Positions 25,975 to 39,702 are shown, counted from the stretch's first letter. The stretch: DNA of 64,000 nt from Dipteris shenzhenensis (GCA_047967505.1 CM106539.1); one strand, 5' to 3'. Notes: generated by a model not told the origin, from the sequence alone. Translations and numbers: made by a program.

Positions 25975-27081
25975 TTGATGAGTAAAGAAAAGAAATCTAG
26001 CATCTGTATGCATGCATTATTTGATAACCCTCTACTTGAAACGTTCTCAATTAATCTGTATAGACGTTCTCTATCACCAGAAGATGGATAATGTGATTGA
26101 CTCCATAAAAGATACTAATATTGCTTGGCAGTTCTCCGAGAATTTAGCATCTTTACTGTGTAAACCTGGGACAATATTCATACATAAATTGTGATTGAGA
26201 ACACATTAAAGGAAATTTTGAAGAAGGGATTAGGACAGATCCTTAGAAAACAGTTGAGCATTGGTGGGACACTAAATGTGCTATATATGATCTGGAACCA
26301 AGTGATCACACTCAGTCCTGAGTTGTTGGAAATATTGAACCATATGGAGAGAGAATTTGAATTATTTTGGAGTAACTATTTGGAAAAATTAGCAGAGAGA
26401 AAGAAACTAAACATTGTGGGAAGTAGGGATCCCTTAAAGAGGCCATCTATAATGAAGGAAGTGAGGAGACTAACAAGATCCCTCCTTATTGCTTCTATAG
26501 ATAAGTCAGCTTCATGGACTCTAGCATATATTTGTAAGAAGTTCATTTACGACCAAGTAGTATTAAGGGTATCCAGCAGGGACTTCGCGAGAGTGGATAA
26601 CCCAGACATCTTAGACTGACTGGACAAAGATATTCAAAACTTTAACTTGAATATTACTCTGGATTCTCATACTTTCCCATATCTAATGGCTACTTTCAAA
26701 GCTCACAAAAACACTTTCAGATGGATTACTAATGCACACCTTTGTATATTCTCGGAATTGGCATCATTAATTACTTTTGCATTACAAGCATGTTTGGATC
26801 CCATCATGAATTCATCTAGGGATCTCCAAGAGCAAATTGAATTGGAGGCTAACATTATAGTGAGTGCATTTTGGATTGTCAGTTCCATATACGAGGTGAA
26901 ATTGAATTTACCACAAAGTATCCAATTGATATTCACTGCAGATATAGGTAAATGTTATGAAAATATCTCTCTGAACGGGAAATATGGGTTGAAGAAAGTG
27001 ATATCAAAAGTCATCAGCATGGCCTATGGAGGAAAGGGAAAGAGGTATCTGAACCTAAATTGGAATAGGAAAAAATACTAG
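25975..27081 (+). pseudogene. Penelope-like RT fragment with internal deletion
   Basis: About 90 bases around the usual TAA and second ATG are missing (CATACAT joined to AAATTGTGATTGAG). A CGA-to-TGA stop lies near 26,617. The fingers motif (-FKAHKNTFRWITNAH-) and motif A (-TADIGKCYENIS-) are present. It stops after -NWNRKKY-. Confidence 0.68.
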
Positions 27082-28352
27082 CACTGAGTAGCAAAATACT
27101 CACCATTCTAAGACTGACTGAATGAGAAGAGGAAGTGCAGCACACACAAAAAAGGAACTGAGAGCACTGAACAAGTTTAGGGAGTTGCTAGAGGATAGGT
27201 GAGTTATGACCTGGAAATACTCAAGACTGACTGCAAGAGCCAGACAGAATGCGGCCTGCGATCTAAATATCGTGTGTTTTATTTGAAAGAGCAGAAGAAC
27301 AGGAGACATTCTTATTTTGAGCCGCACCGCTAGCAATAGCTTATAAGGTCTTGGAGGGAAAGCAAAGATACACTAGCCAAACAGCAGTGAGCTCCCCCAT
27401 TTTTTACGAAGGAGAGAATTCGTTGACGGATCCATCCCTTCCATTTTATTGCACCTCTAACATATGGAGCGAGGTAGGGAATGCTAGCTAGAATGGGCTC
27501 CTCCATGCATACCTTCTCATGTTCCCTTACGATATGCTAGTACTCTGTATATCACAGCCCAACTAAGTAACGATTCGTTGAGTACCTTGGTGGGATACAA
27601 GGAAGCAAAGGTAATCCCTAGACACTCCACAGGAGTGGCGGACCTAGCGCGATGGAAACGCGATGTCCCTAACGTAAAGCCATACAAGTTGATCTAGTCG
27701 TCTGGATGTTCAGTCGAGATGCATGCCCTATGAGAGTCAAGAGCTAGGATGTCAATTGCTGGCACTTTATGCAACGACAGAGAGCCTCGAGTAGTAACAG
27801 ATGGCATGGTTATACTCTTTGGAGACACGATAGAGAAGTCGTATCACCTCCAAGGATGATGGTAAGGGTCCTATACGCTCGGTATTTGTTATATTTATTA
27901 AAAGAAATGATTACTGCCACTTACTGGTTATTATTATTGATCTTATATTATTACCATTTACGGAATATGTTTGGGAGTTCAACAAGTGCCAAAATATGAA
28001 ATATTACGAGTCAAGTTGGGGGACATGGATAATAACTGTGTGCTAGCATCCTCCAAACATATGCACTTGATATAAGGTCTCTCAACATTGAAGATATCAT
28101 TCAGGTACTTAGGAGTCCTCCTTTCTATTTTTGAAATCCGGCTCTTACACCTTCCAAAAACACCCACGGGGGAAGGGCATCTGCATGTAGCAAATGCTGA
28201 CATCGGGCATAAGTTTGAACGAGGGTGGCTATGTGTGATGCTAATACTGAAGCTCTACGCTTGGCTTTTTGCTTCCATTTTCAATGCTTTAGATGATTCA
28301 ACAAGATCAGTCAGAAAAATCCACATATTTGGTGCAAAGGGTGCCAATAAAT

Positions 28353-29150
28353 TCATATCATGAAGTTCCCAAACTTTGTTTTATCATATGCCAACAATTC
28401 AGCTTCCAATACCTGTGGAGGAAAATAAGGGTTAGTATATGTATGCGTAGAGCTATTTTTTGGAGTGATTGCAGTAGGCATGAGTTGATCTGAGAATATT
28501 GTCTCTTGTACATCCTCTGATAGACCCTCAAGATCACAGAAACTATGCTGTGTTGTGTTGGAAGAGGACCCTTTTGGTAAAGGAAAGCATTTCAGGCCCA
28601 AACTATCTAGGGACAAAGGTCCTGTTGGGGGAGGGAGATTGGAATACATGAAGAGGTCCCTCATTGTTTCAGGAAACTTCTCTGCAAATTCCACCAAAGC
28701 AATATTATCTTCCTACACTAATTGGTCCAAAGACAAAGATAGCCGATTGATCACCTCTAGGGACAAAGGTCCTGCTGGGGGAGGGAGATTGGAATACATG
28801 AAGAGGTCCCTCATTGTCTCAGGAGACTTCTCTGCAAATTCCACCAAAGCAATATTATCTTCCTCCACTAATTGGTCCAAAGACAAAGATAGCTGATTGA
28901 TCACCTCTAAAATTCTATGTGTATTGCCCTTTCCAATCACTAAAATTATGCACTAATCATTGATGGACAGTAGCATAACCAGTAGTTTATTTGACTCAGG
29001 GTGCTCCTTGATTTCCTGCATATCTATGGCAACGATTGTGTCATGGACTCTTTTATTCAGCATAGTCATAATGGCCTGGCATCCAAGTGATGGGGCGGGT
29101 AGCGGACCCACATACCCAAGAGCCATCAAATCCTTGTGCCACAAAGAGGC
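28353..29150 (-). pseudogene. ORF-U with an internal 150-bp tandem duplication and stop
   Basis: The frame is interrupted by a TGG-to-TAG change in the -IND-W- segment near 28,952 and by loss of frame between the duplicated blocks. The 3' end contains AATAATTTTCCTCC-type sequence; here the usual TAG is CAG, so the frame runs on into -LEAELLAYDKTKFGNF- before stopping. Confidence 0.4.
28611..28910 (-). repeat. 150-bp direct duplication inside ORF-U
   Basis: GGACAAAGGTCCTG occurs at 28,611 and again at 28,761, and the whole 150 bp between is repeated with a few differences. The blocks meet at CTCTAGGG, close to CTATCTAGGG at the left edge, which suggests short-homology slippage. The length is a multiple of three. 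Confidence 0.88.
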
Positions 29151-30662
29151 CTACTAGTCAAAGCCAAGTCCAACCATTAGTCATGAGATTTTTCTTACCT
29201 CACAATGGTTAGGCTAGTGTGTGTTTCATCCTACATTTCTACTACTCTTTATCATATCTCAATCCAACATCCTTGATATACTTTAAAGTCTTTGAATCAA
29301 TCATTTCATTAAGTCATTAAACAACTTCAAATCTACTATTGGAATTGCAAGAATTACACCCCTTTCCCATATAATTCTCCAAAGTCCCTTAGATCCCAAG
29401 TCCTATTGCTCCCCACACAATTGGATCATAGAATATTATAAATCGTTACATTGGCCTTCCTAGAGGTAAAGATTCCGTAATATTAGCAACTGAATATAAA
29501 TCGGAAGGGGACTACAAGGTGTCCCAATTCACTCACTAGCATTCCTTTTTTCCAAAAATCCCATACAATCAGTTCTGATGGAAGGTGGTAAGATAAAAAT
29601 TACTGTTCTGCCCAAAAACTTGCATAATCATAGCAGTAGCTAGAGATCACTGAGTTGTCTCAAAATCCCATGTTTATGGTATGTATACCCATAAAATGGA
29701 CAATCTACTCCCAAAATTCTCAGTATTAGCCAAAAGTTGTAAACAAAAAATCAACTAATATCATAGGATGGATGATTATATGCATCTATCCATTCCGCCG
29801 ATAGTATATAGTGTGCCAGTATCATTTTCAGAAACCTTCATCAGCAAATTTGGTTGAGAAGCGTGCCAACTCACGCGCATCCATCGACAAAAAAGGCAAA
29901 TTAGAACAAGGACCTTTAAATGTGGGACTACAGGCTTATGGTATGACCATGTGATTTAGTATATGTTGTGCAATTTGCTGGCATTCTTTCCAAACAGGCT
30001 ACTGAAAGCTGCCTGAATGAACTCCTTCGTTTTTTTCATGAAAGCATGTATGATGTATTGCCATTTATTGATGCATTTTAGCACACTTAACACAAGAAAA
30101 TGAAGTTACTACTTGTCTCGATTTCTTGAAATATGAAGGCTAGTGGTATGGTTATATTCCGCAAGGCTTCTCTCACATTTCACTACATAAGGGAGCTAGT
30201 TTTATTAACTGTGAAGAATCTGGAGAAGAACCCCCTTGTTCCTTTATTACCCAACCATCAGCAAGAGTAATGTCATATGGCGAACTCATGCTACAGTCCC
30301 CATAGACACTACCTGCTAGAGCACATGCATCTCGAGCTAGAGGGAGATCAGCGGGATGCATCGGATATACAAGGGACGGGGATGCACATCATACTACTCA
30401 CCTAGAGACCACTATTCCCGTAAGATGATTGAATGGCGACCCCCGACGAAGACTTCAGTACATTTGGATAGCTCGGATTCGAAGGTACGGCCATCAAAGG
30501 TCTTGAGAGGAGGTAATAGCTTGGATTCCCAGGTACGGCCATCAAAGGTCTTGAGAGGGGGTAAGACCATGTCATATACTGATACAAAGAACAAGAATCT
30601 TCCTGTACGACATCTGCTCTATGATGACAATGATTGATTGATGGCAGGTATGTGATGTTTGG

Positions 30663-31895
30663 TTGAGAAGTATCATGCTGTTGCAACACAACAGGAGAAT
30701 TATGATGAGTAAAGAAAACAAATCTAGCATCTTCATGCATGCATTATTTGATAACCGTCTACTTGAAACATTCTCAATTAAAAAACTTTCTATAGATGTT
30801 CTCTATCACCAGAAGATGCATAATGTGATTGACTCCATAAAAGATACTAACATTGCGTGGCAGTTCTCCGAGAATTTAGCATCTTTACTATGTAAACCTG
30901 GGACAATATTCATACATGGGTAAGAGATAATGTGTCGGTGTGAAAACAATACTTTTACAAAATTCATTAACATAGAATGGGGACATGTGTGTACCATTGA
31001 TAATGAAATTGTGATTGAGAACACATTAAAGGAATATTTGAAGAAGGGATTAGGACATATCCTTAGAAAACAGTTGAGCATTGGTGGGACACTAAATGTG
31101 TTATATATGATCTTGAACCAAGTGATCACACTCAGTCCCGAGTTGTTGGAAATATTGAACCCAATGGAGAGGGAATTCGGATTATTTTGCAGTAACTATT
31201 TGGAAAAACTAGCAGAGAGAAAGAAACTAAACATTGTGGGAAGTAGCGATCCCTTAAAGATGCCGTTTCTAATGAAGGAAGTGAGGAGACTAACAAGATC
31301 CCTCCTTAGTGCTTCTACAGATAAGTCAGCTTCGTCGATGCCAGCATATATTTGTATGAAGTTCATTTACGATCAAGTAGTATTAAGGGTATCCAGCAGG
31401 GACTTCGCGAGAGTGGATAACCCAGACATCTTAGACCGACTGGTCAAAGATATTCAAAACTTTAACTTGAATATTACTCTGGATTCTCATACTTTCCCAT
31501 ATGTAATGGCTACTTTCAAATCTCACAAAAACACTTTCAGATGGATTACTAATGCACACCTTTGTATATTCTCGAAATTGTTATCATTAATTACTTCTGC
31601 ATTACAAGAATGTTTGGATGCCATCATGAATTCATCTAGGGATCTCCAAGATGAATTGGAGGCTAACATTACAATGAGTGCATTTTGGATTATCAGTTCC
31701 ATATACGAGGTGAAATTGAATTTACCACAAAGTATCCAATCGGTCCTTACTACAGATATACGTAAATGTTATGAAAATATCCCTTTGGACGCGAAATATG
31801 GGTTGAAGAAAGTGATATCAGAAGTCATCAACATGGCCTATGGAGGAAAGGGAAAGAGGTATCTGAACCTAAATTGGAATAGGAAAAAATACTAG
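30663..31895 (+). pseudogene. Best-preserved array copy of the Penelope-like RT
   Basis: From the ATG at 30,930 an uninterrupted 321-codon frame runs to -NWNRKKY-. The fingers motif lies at residues 198-210 (-SHKNTFRWITNAH-), -AFWIISSIYEV- at 251-261, and motif A at 275-285 with aspartate 276. A further 86 codons lie upstream in the same frame, separated only by the TAA at 30,921. The arrangement (single HK-FR-I block, then -FWI-, then DI--CYENIP) matches Penelope-like RTs as I know them and not LINE or LTR types. The protein is truncated before motif B, so it cannot be active. The GIY-YIG nuclease that many Penelope-like elements carry was not found. Confidence 0.68.
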
Positions 31896-32589
31896 CACTG
31901 AGTAGCAAAATACTCACGATTCTAAGATTAACTGAACGAGAAGAGGAAGGGCAGCACACACAAAAAAAGAACTGAGATCACTGAACAAGTTTAGGGAGTT
32001 TCTAGAGGACTCTGAGAAGTGTGTACAAGTTCAAAAATGGAAGGAGCACAGGTGAGTTATGACTTGGAAATACTCAAGACCTGACTACAAGAGCTAGAAC
32101 GCAGCCTGCGATCTAAATACCGTCGTGTGTTTTATTTGAAAGAGCAGAAGAACAGGAGATGTTTTTATCTTGAGCCGCACCACTAGCAATAGCTTAGTCT
32201 TGGGGGCAAAGCGAAGATACACTAGCCAAATGGCAGTGAGCTCCCCCATCGTTTATGAAGGAGAGACTTCGTTGATGGATCCATCCCTTTCGTTTTATTG
32301 CACCTCTAACGTATGGAGCGAGGCAAGGAATGCTAGCTAGAATGGGCTCCTCCATGCATACCTTCTCATGTTCGCTTATGATATGCTAGTACTCTGTATA
32401 TCAATGGGTAGAGCATAGAGGGTTGGATGGTAATTCTAGAGTGCCCAACTGAGTAACGATTCGTTGAGTACCTCGGTGGGATACAAGGAAGCAAAGATAA
32501 TCCCTAGACACTTGGTGGACCTAGCATGACGGAAATGCGATGTCCCTAACATAAAGCCATACAAGTTAATCTAGTCATCTAGATGTTCA

Positions 32590-32721
32590 GTCGAGATTAT
32601 GTTAGACGAGCAACCGTATAATGGTTGAGGGCGAGATGCATGCCCTATGAGAGCCGTCGAGATTATGTCGGACGAGCAACTGTATAATGGTTGAGGGCAA
32701 GATGCATGTCCTATGAGAGCC
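32590..32721 (+). repeat. 66-bp direct duplication
   Basis: GTCGAGATTATGT starts at 32,590 and again at 32,656, and the two 66-bp blocks differ at a few bases. The duplication is confined to this module, in the tail region near the shared deletion joint. Confidence 0.88.
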
Positions 32722-33139
32722 GAGAGCTAGGATGTCAATTGCTGGCAACAGTAGGCATGAGTTGATCTGAGAATTTGCTCCTTTATTACCCCAAACATCA
32801 CCAGGAGTAATGTCATATGGGGAACTCATGCTACGGTCCCCACACACATTACCGGCTAGAGGGAGATCAGCGGGACGGATTGGATTTACCAGGGGACGGG
32901 GATGCACATCATACTACTCACCTAGAGACCACTATTCCCATAAGATGATTGAATGGCCACCCCCAGCAGAGAGTTCAGTATATTTGGATAGCTTGGATTC
33001 CCAGGTACTGCTATCAAAGGTCTTGAGAGGGGGTAATAGCTCGGATTCCCAGGTACGGCCATCAAAGGTCTTGAGAGGGGGTAAGGACATCTGCTCTATG
33101 ATGACAATGATTGATTGATGGCAGGTATGTGATGTTTGG

Positions 33140-34343
33140 TTGAGAAGTATCGTGCTATTGCCACACAATAGGAGAATTCTGATGAGTAAAGGAAAGAAAT
33201 CTAGCATCTTCATGCATGCATTATTTGATAGCCATCTACTTGAAACGTTCTCAATTAAAAAACTTTCTATAGACATTCTCTATCACCAGAAGATGGATAA
33301 TGTGATTGACTCCATAAAAGATACTAACATTGCTTGGCAGTTCTCCGAGAATTTAGCATCTTTACTGTGTAAACCTAGGACAATATTCACACATGGGTAA
33401 GAGATTATGTGGTGGTGTGAAAACAGTATTCTTACAAAATTCATTAACATAGAATGGGGACATGTGTGTACCATTGATAATGAAATTGTGATTGAGAACA
33501 CACTAAAGGAATATTTGAAGAAGGGATTAGGACATATCCTTAGAAAACAGTTGAGCATTGGTGGGACACTAAATGTGTTATATATGATCTGGAACCAAGT
33601 GATCACACTCAGTCCCGAGTTGTTGGAAATATTGAACCCAATGGAGAGGGAATATGGATTATTTTGCAGTAACTATTTGGAAAAACTAGCGGAGAGAAAG
33701 AAACTAAACATTGTGGGAAGTAGGGATCAGTTAAAGACGCCGTCTGTAATGAAGGAAGTGCAGAGACTAACAAGATCCCTCCTTAGTGCTTCTACAGATA
33801 AGTCAGCTTCGTCGACTCTAGCATATATTTGTAAGAAGTTCATTTATGATCAAGCAGTATTAAGGGTATCTAGCAGGGACTTCGCGAGAGTGGATAACCC
33901 AGACATCTTAGACCGACTGGTCAAAGATATTCAAAACTTTAACTTGAATATTACTCTGGATTCTCATACTTTCCCATATGTAACGGCTACTTTCAAATCT
34001 CACAAAAACACTTTCCGAATTGGCATCATTAATTACCTTTGCGTTACAAGCATGTTTGGCACCCATCATGAATTCATCTAGGGATCTCCAAGAGCAAATT
34101 GAATTGGAGGCTAACATTACAGTGAGTGCATTTTGGATTGTCAGTTCCATATACGAGGTGAAATTGAATTTACCACAAAGTATCCAATCGGTCTTCACTA
34201 CAGATATAGGTAAATGTTATGAAAATGTCCCTTTGGACGGGAAATATGGGTTGAAGAAAGTGATATCAGAAGTCATCAGCATGGCCTATGGAGGAAAGGG
34301 AAAGAGGTATCTGAACCTAAATTGGAATAGGAAAAAAGACTAG
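33140..34343 (+). pseudogene. Penelope-like RT fragment with 34-bp deletion in the fingers
   Basis: The N-terminal part, the TAA and the second ATG are as in the other copies. A deletion of about 34 bases near 34,013 removes the -RWITNAHLCIF- segment and shifts the frame. Motif A downstream is intact (-TTDIGKCYENVPLD-). It stops after -NWNRKKD-. Confidence 0.7.
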
Positions 34344-37204
34344 CGTTGAGTAGCAAAATACTCACCATGCTAAGATTGACTGAACGAGAAGAGGAAGGGC
34401 AGCACACACAAAAAAGGAACTGAGAGCACTGAACAAGTTTAGGGAGTTGCTAGAGGACTCCAAGAAGTGTGTACAAGTTCAAAAATGGAAGGATCACAGG
34501 TGAGTTATGACCTGGAAATACTCGAGACCTGATTGCAAGAGCTAGAACGCAGCCCGCGATCTAAAAATCGTGTGTTTTATTTGAAAGAGCAGAAGAACAG
34601 GAGACGTTCTTATCTTGAGCCGCACCACTAGCAATAGCTTAGTCTTGGAGGGAAAGCCTTCGATACACTAGCCAAACGGCAGTGAGCTCCCCCATCGTTT
34701 ATGAAGGAGAGACTTCATTGATGGATTCATCCCTTTCGTTTTATTGCACCTCTAACGTATGGAGCGAGGCAGGGAATGCTAGCTAGAACGGGCTCCTCCT
34801 TGCATACCTTCTCATGTTCCCTTACGATACGCTAGTACTCTGTATATGAATGGGTAGAGTTGAGAGGGTTGGATGGTTATTCTGGAGTGCCCAATTGAGT
34901 AATGATTCGTTGAGTACCTCGCTGGGATACAAGGAAGCAAAGGTAATCCCTAGACACTCCATAGGAGTGGCAGACCTAGCGCGACAAAAACGCGATGTCC
35001 CTAACGTAAAGCCATACAAGTTGATCTAGTCATCTAGACGTTCAGTCGAGATTACGTCGGGCAAGCAGCTCTATAATGGTTGAGGGTGAGATGCATGCCC
35101 TATGAGAGCTGAGAGCTAGGATGTCAATTGCTGGCAATTTATGCAATGACAGTGAGCCTCGAGTAGTAACAGACGGCATGGTTATACTCTTTGGAGACAC
35201 TCGGTATATGTCTATAAGATATGTATATGCCGTTCGTTCTTCACGAGTCACTCCTATTTGTTATATTTATTAAAAGGAATGATTACTGCCACTTACTGGT
35301 TATTATTATTTATCTTGTATTATTACCATTTATGAAATATGTTTGGGAGTTCAACAAGTGCCAAAATATGAAATATTGCAAGTCAAGTTGGGGGACATGG
35401 ATAACAACCGTGTGCTAGCATCCTCCAAACATCTTAACTTGATATAAGGTCTCTCAACATTGAAGATATCATTCGAGTACTTAGGAGTCCTCCTTTTTGT
35501 TTTTGAAATCTGGCTCTTACACCTCCCAAAAACAACCACGGGGGAAGGGCATCTGCCTGTAGCAAATGCTAACATCGGGCATAAGTTTGAACGAGGGTGG
35601 CTATGTGTGATGCTAATATTGAATCACTACGCTTGGCTTTTTGCTTCCATTTTCAATGCTTTAGATGATTCAACAAGATCGGCCAGAAAAATCCACATAT
35701 CTGGTGCAGAGGGTGCTAATAAATTCATATCATGAAATTCCCAAACTTTGTTTTGTCATATGCCAACAATTTAGCTTCCGATACCCATGGAGGGAAATAA
35801 GGGTTAGTATAGGTATGCATAGAGCTCTTTTTTGTAGTGATTGCAGTAGGCATGAGTTGATCTGAGAATTTGCTCCTTTATTACCCCAACCATCACCAGG
35901 AGTAATGTCATATGGGGAACTCATGCTACAGTCACCACAAACACTACCGACTAGAGCATATGCATCTCAAGCTAGAGGGAGATCAGTGGGACGCATCGAA
36001 TATACCAGGGGACGGGGATGCACACCATACTACTCACCTAGAGACCACTATTCCCGTAAGATGATTGAATGGGCTCCTCCATGCATACCTTCTCATGTTC
36101 CCTTACGATACGCTAGTAGTATACGCTAGTAGTCTGTATATCACAGGGTAGAGCACAAAGGGTTGGATGGTAATTCTGGACTGCCCAACTGAGTAACGAT
36201 TCGTTGAGTACCTTAGTGGGATACAAGGAAGCAAAGGTAATCCCTAGACACTCCATAGGAGTGGCAGACCTAGCGCGATGGAAACGCGATGTCCCTAACG
36301 TAAAGCCATACAAGTTGATCTAGTCGTCTGGATGTTCAGTCGAGATTACGTCAGGCGAGCAGCTCTATAATGGTTGAGGGCGAGATGCATGCACTATGAG
36401 AGCCGAGAGCTAGGATGTCAATTGCTGGCAATTTATGCAACGACAGAGAGCCTCGAGTAGTAACAGATGGCATGGTTATACTCTTTGGAGACATGACAGA
36501 GAAGTCGTATTGCCTCCAAGGATGATGGTAAGGGTCCTATACACTTGGTATTTGTTATATTTATTAAAAGAAATGATTACTGCCACTTACTGGTTATTAT
36601 TATTTATCTTGTATTACTACCATTTACAGAATATGTTTGGGAGTTCAACAAGTGCCAAAATATGAAATATCGCAAGTCAAGTTGAGGGACATGGATAACA
36701 ACTGTGTGCTAGGATCCTCCAAACATCTGCACTTGATATAAGGTCTCCCAACATTGAAGATATCATTCAGGTACTTAGAAGTCCTCGTTTTTGTTTTTGA
36801 AATCTGGCTCTTACACCTCCCAAAAACACCCACGGGGGAAGGGCATCTGCCTGTAGCAAATGCTGACATCGAGGATCAGTTTGAACAAGGGTGGCTATGT
36901 GTGATGCTAATATTGAAGCTCTACGCTTGGCTTTTTGCTTCCATTTTCAATGCTTTAGATGATTCAACAAGATCGGCCAGAAAATTCGACATATCTGGTG
37001 CAAAGGGTGCTAATAAATTCATATCATGAAGTTCCCAAACTTTGTTTTATCATATGCCAACAATTCAGCTTCCAATACCTATGGCGGGAAATAAGGGTTA
37101 GTATATGTATGCGTAGAGCTCTTTTTTGGAGTGATTGCAGTAGGCATGAGTTGATCTCAGAATATTGTCTCTTGTACATGCTCTGATAGACCCTCAAGAT
37201 CACA

Positions 37205-37672
37205 GAAACTATGCTATGTTGTGTTGGAAGAGGACCCTTTTGGTAAAGGAAAGCATTTCAGGCCCAAACTATCCAAGGACAAAGGTCTTGCTGGGGGAGG
37301 GAGATTGGAATACATGAAGAGGTCCCTCATTCTTTCAGGAGACTTCTCTGCAAATTCCACCAAAGCAATATTATCTTCCTTCATTAATTCGTCCAAAGAC
37401 AAAGATAGCCGATTGATCACCTCCAAAATTTTATCTGTATTGCCCTTTCCAATCACTAAAATCATGCACCAATCATTGATGGACAGTAGCATAACCAGTA
37501 GTTTATTTGACTCAGGGTGCTCTTTGATTTCCTGAATATCTGTGGCAACGATTTTGTCATGGACTCTTTTATTCAGCATAGTCATAATGGCCTGGCATCC
37601 AAGTCATGGGGCGGGTAGCGGACCCACATACCCAAGAGCCATCAAGTCCTTGTGCCACAAAGAGGCCTGCTA
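37205..37672 (-). pseudogene. ORF-U, copy with stop near its start
   Basis: A C-to-G change (AAGTCATGGGG for AAGTGATGGGG) turns a serine codon of the -APSLGCQ- segment into TGA. From -MTMLNKRVHDKI- onward the frame is intact, but CTATGTTGTG near 37,212 closes it earlier than in other copies. Confidence 0.4.
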
Positions 37673-39155
37673 GTCAAAGCCAAGTCCATTCATCAGTCAT
37701 GAAATTTTTCTTACCTCACAATGGTTAGGCTAGTGTGTGTTTCAACCTACATTTCTGCTACTCTTTATCATATCTCAATCCAACATCCTTCATATACTTT
37801 AAAGTCTTTGAATCAATCATTTCATTAGTTCATTAAACAACTTCAAATCTACTGTTTGTAATTGCAAGAGTTACACCCCTTTCCCATGTAATTCTCCAAA
37901 GTCCCTTAAATCCCAAGTCTATTGTTCCCCACACAACTGGATCATAGAATATTATAAATCGTTACATTGGCCTTCCTAGAAGTAAATATTCCGTAATATT
38001 AGCAACTGAATATAAATTGGAAGGGGACTACAAGGTGTCCCAATTCATTCATTAGCAGTCCTTTTTTCCCAAAATCCCATACAATCAGTTCTAATGGAAG
38101 GTGGTAAGATAAAAATTACTGTTCTGCCCAAAAACTTGCATAATCACAGCAGTAGCTAGAGATCACTGAGTTGTCTCAAAATCCCATGTTTATGGTATGT
38201 ATACCCATAAAAAGAACAATCTACTCCCCAAATTCTCAGTATTAGCCAAAAGTTGCAAACAAAAATTCAACTAATATCATAGGATGGATGATTTTATGCA
38301 TCTATCCATTCCGCCGGTAGTATATAGTGTGCCAGTATCATCTTCAAAAACCCTAATCAGCAAATTTGGTGGAGAAGTGTGCCAACTCACGTGCATCCAT
38401 CCACGAAAAAGGCAAGTTAGAACAAGGACCTTTCAATGTGGGACTGCAGGCTTATGGTACGACCATGGGATTTTGTAAATGCTGCACAATTTGCTGGCAT
38501 TCTTTCCAAACAGGCTACTGAAAACTGCCTTCAACTCCTTCCTTTTATTCATGAAGGCATGTATGATGTATTGCCATTTATTGATGCATTTTAGCAAACT
38601 TAATACAAGAAAATGAAGTTACTAATTGTCTTGAGTTCTTGAAATATGAAGGCTAGTGGTATGGTTATATTCCGCAAGGCTTCTCTCACATTTCACTACA
38701 TAAGGGAGCTAGTTTTATTAACTGTAAAGAATTTGGAGAAGAACCCCCTTGCTCCTTTATTACCCCAACCATCACCAGGAACTCATGGGGAACTCATGCT
38801 ACGGTCCCCACAGACACTTCCTTCTAGAGCATATGCATCTCGAGCTAGAGGGAGATTAGCGAGATGCATCGGATATACCACGGGACATCATACTACTCAC
38901 CTAGAAACCACTATTCCTGTAAGATGATTGAATGGCGACCCCCGGTGCAGACTTCAGTACATTTGGATAGCTCAGATTCCCAAGTACGGCCATCAAAGGT
39001 CTTGAGAGGGGGTAATAGCTCGGATTCCCAGGTATGGCGATCAAAGGTCTTGAGAGTGGGTAAGACCATGTCATACACTGATACAAAGAACAAGACGTTT
39101 CCTGTACGACATCTGCTCTATGATGACAAGGATTGATTGATGGCAGGTATGTGAT

Positions 39156-39408
39156 GTTTGGTTGAGAAGTATCATGCTGTTGCCACACAACAGGAGAATT
39201 GTGATGAGTAAAGAAAAGAAATCTAGCATCTTCATGCATGCATTATTTGATAACCCTCTACTTGAAACGTTCTCAATTAAAAAACTTTCTATAGACGTAC
39301 TCTATCACTAGAAGATGGATAATGTGATTGACTCCATAAAAGATACTAACATTGCTTGGCAGTTCTCCGAGAATTTATCATCTTTACTATGTAAACCTAG
39401 GACAGTAC
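39156..39408 (+). pseudogene. RT N-terminal fragment, left side of palindrome centre
   Basis: It encodes only the part upstream of the RT core (-SKEKKSSIFMHALFDNPLLE- and following). A TAG replaces a codon in the -YHQKM- segment near 39,308. The RT core is missing because the array inverts here. Confidence 0.55.
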
Positions 39409-39443
39409 TCATAGATGGGTAAGAGATTATGTGTCAGTGTGAT

Positions 39444-39702
39444 AACTGTCCCAGGTTTACACAGTAAAGATGCTAAATTCTCAGAGAGCTACCAAGCAAT
39501 GTTAGTATCTTTTATGGAGTCAATCACATTATCCATCTTCTGGTGATAGAGAACGTCTATAGAAAGTTTTTTAATTGAGAACGATTCAAGTAGAGGGTTA
39601 TCAAAGAATGCATGCATGAAGATGCTATATTTCTTTTCTTTACTCATCAGAATTCTCCTGTTGTGTGGCAACAGCACGATACTTCTCAACCAAACATCAC
39701 AT
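39444..39702 (-). pseudogene. RT N-terminal fragment, right side of palindrome centre
   Basis: This is the mirror copy of the preceding fragment on the minus strand. It has its own differences, for example -KKYSIFMHAFFDN-, and is likewise without an RT core. Confidence 0.55.

Larger units (their letters stand above)
24476..39408 (+). repeat. Older diverged array modules, RT on plus strand
   Basis: Successive modules each carry the AT-rich long module, the SR/Tyr-rich short frame and 48-bp repeat, the RT, the tail, and ORF-U on the minus strand. Several are shortened. The same joint, GATCTGAGAATTTGCTCC, fuses ORF-U to the next module near 32,775 and 35,870, so one deletion form was duplicated. 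A further deletion at about 36,070 joins the AAGATGATTGAATG segment to a distant tail. Copies differ by scattered substitutions and indels, so this part is older than 1-18,883. Confidence 0.82.

Noticed and set aside
30930-31895. Active reverse transcriptase
   Set aside because: The longest array frame ends before motif B and lacks YxDD, so it cannot be catalytic.
24000-34500. TTTAGGG telomere-type heptamers
   Set aside because: Only isolated copies such as in AAGTTTAGGGAGTT occur; there is no tandem run, so no telomeric or interstitial telomere array.
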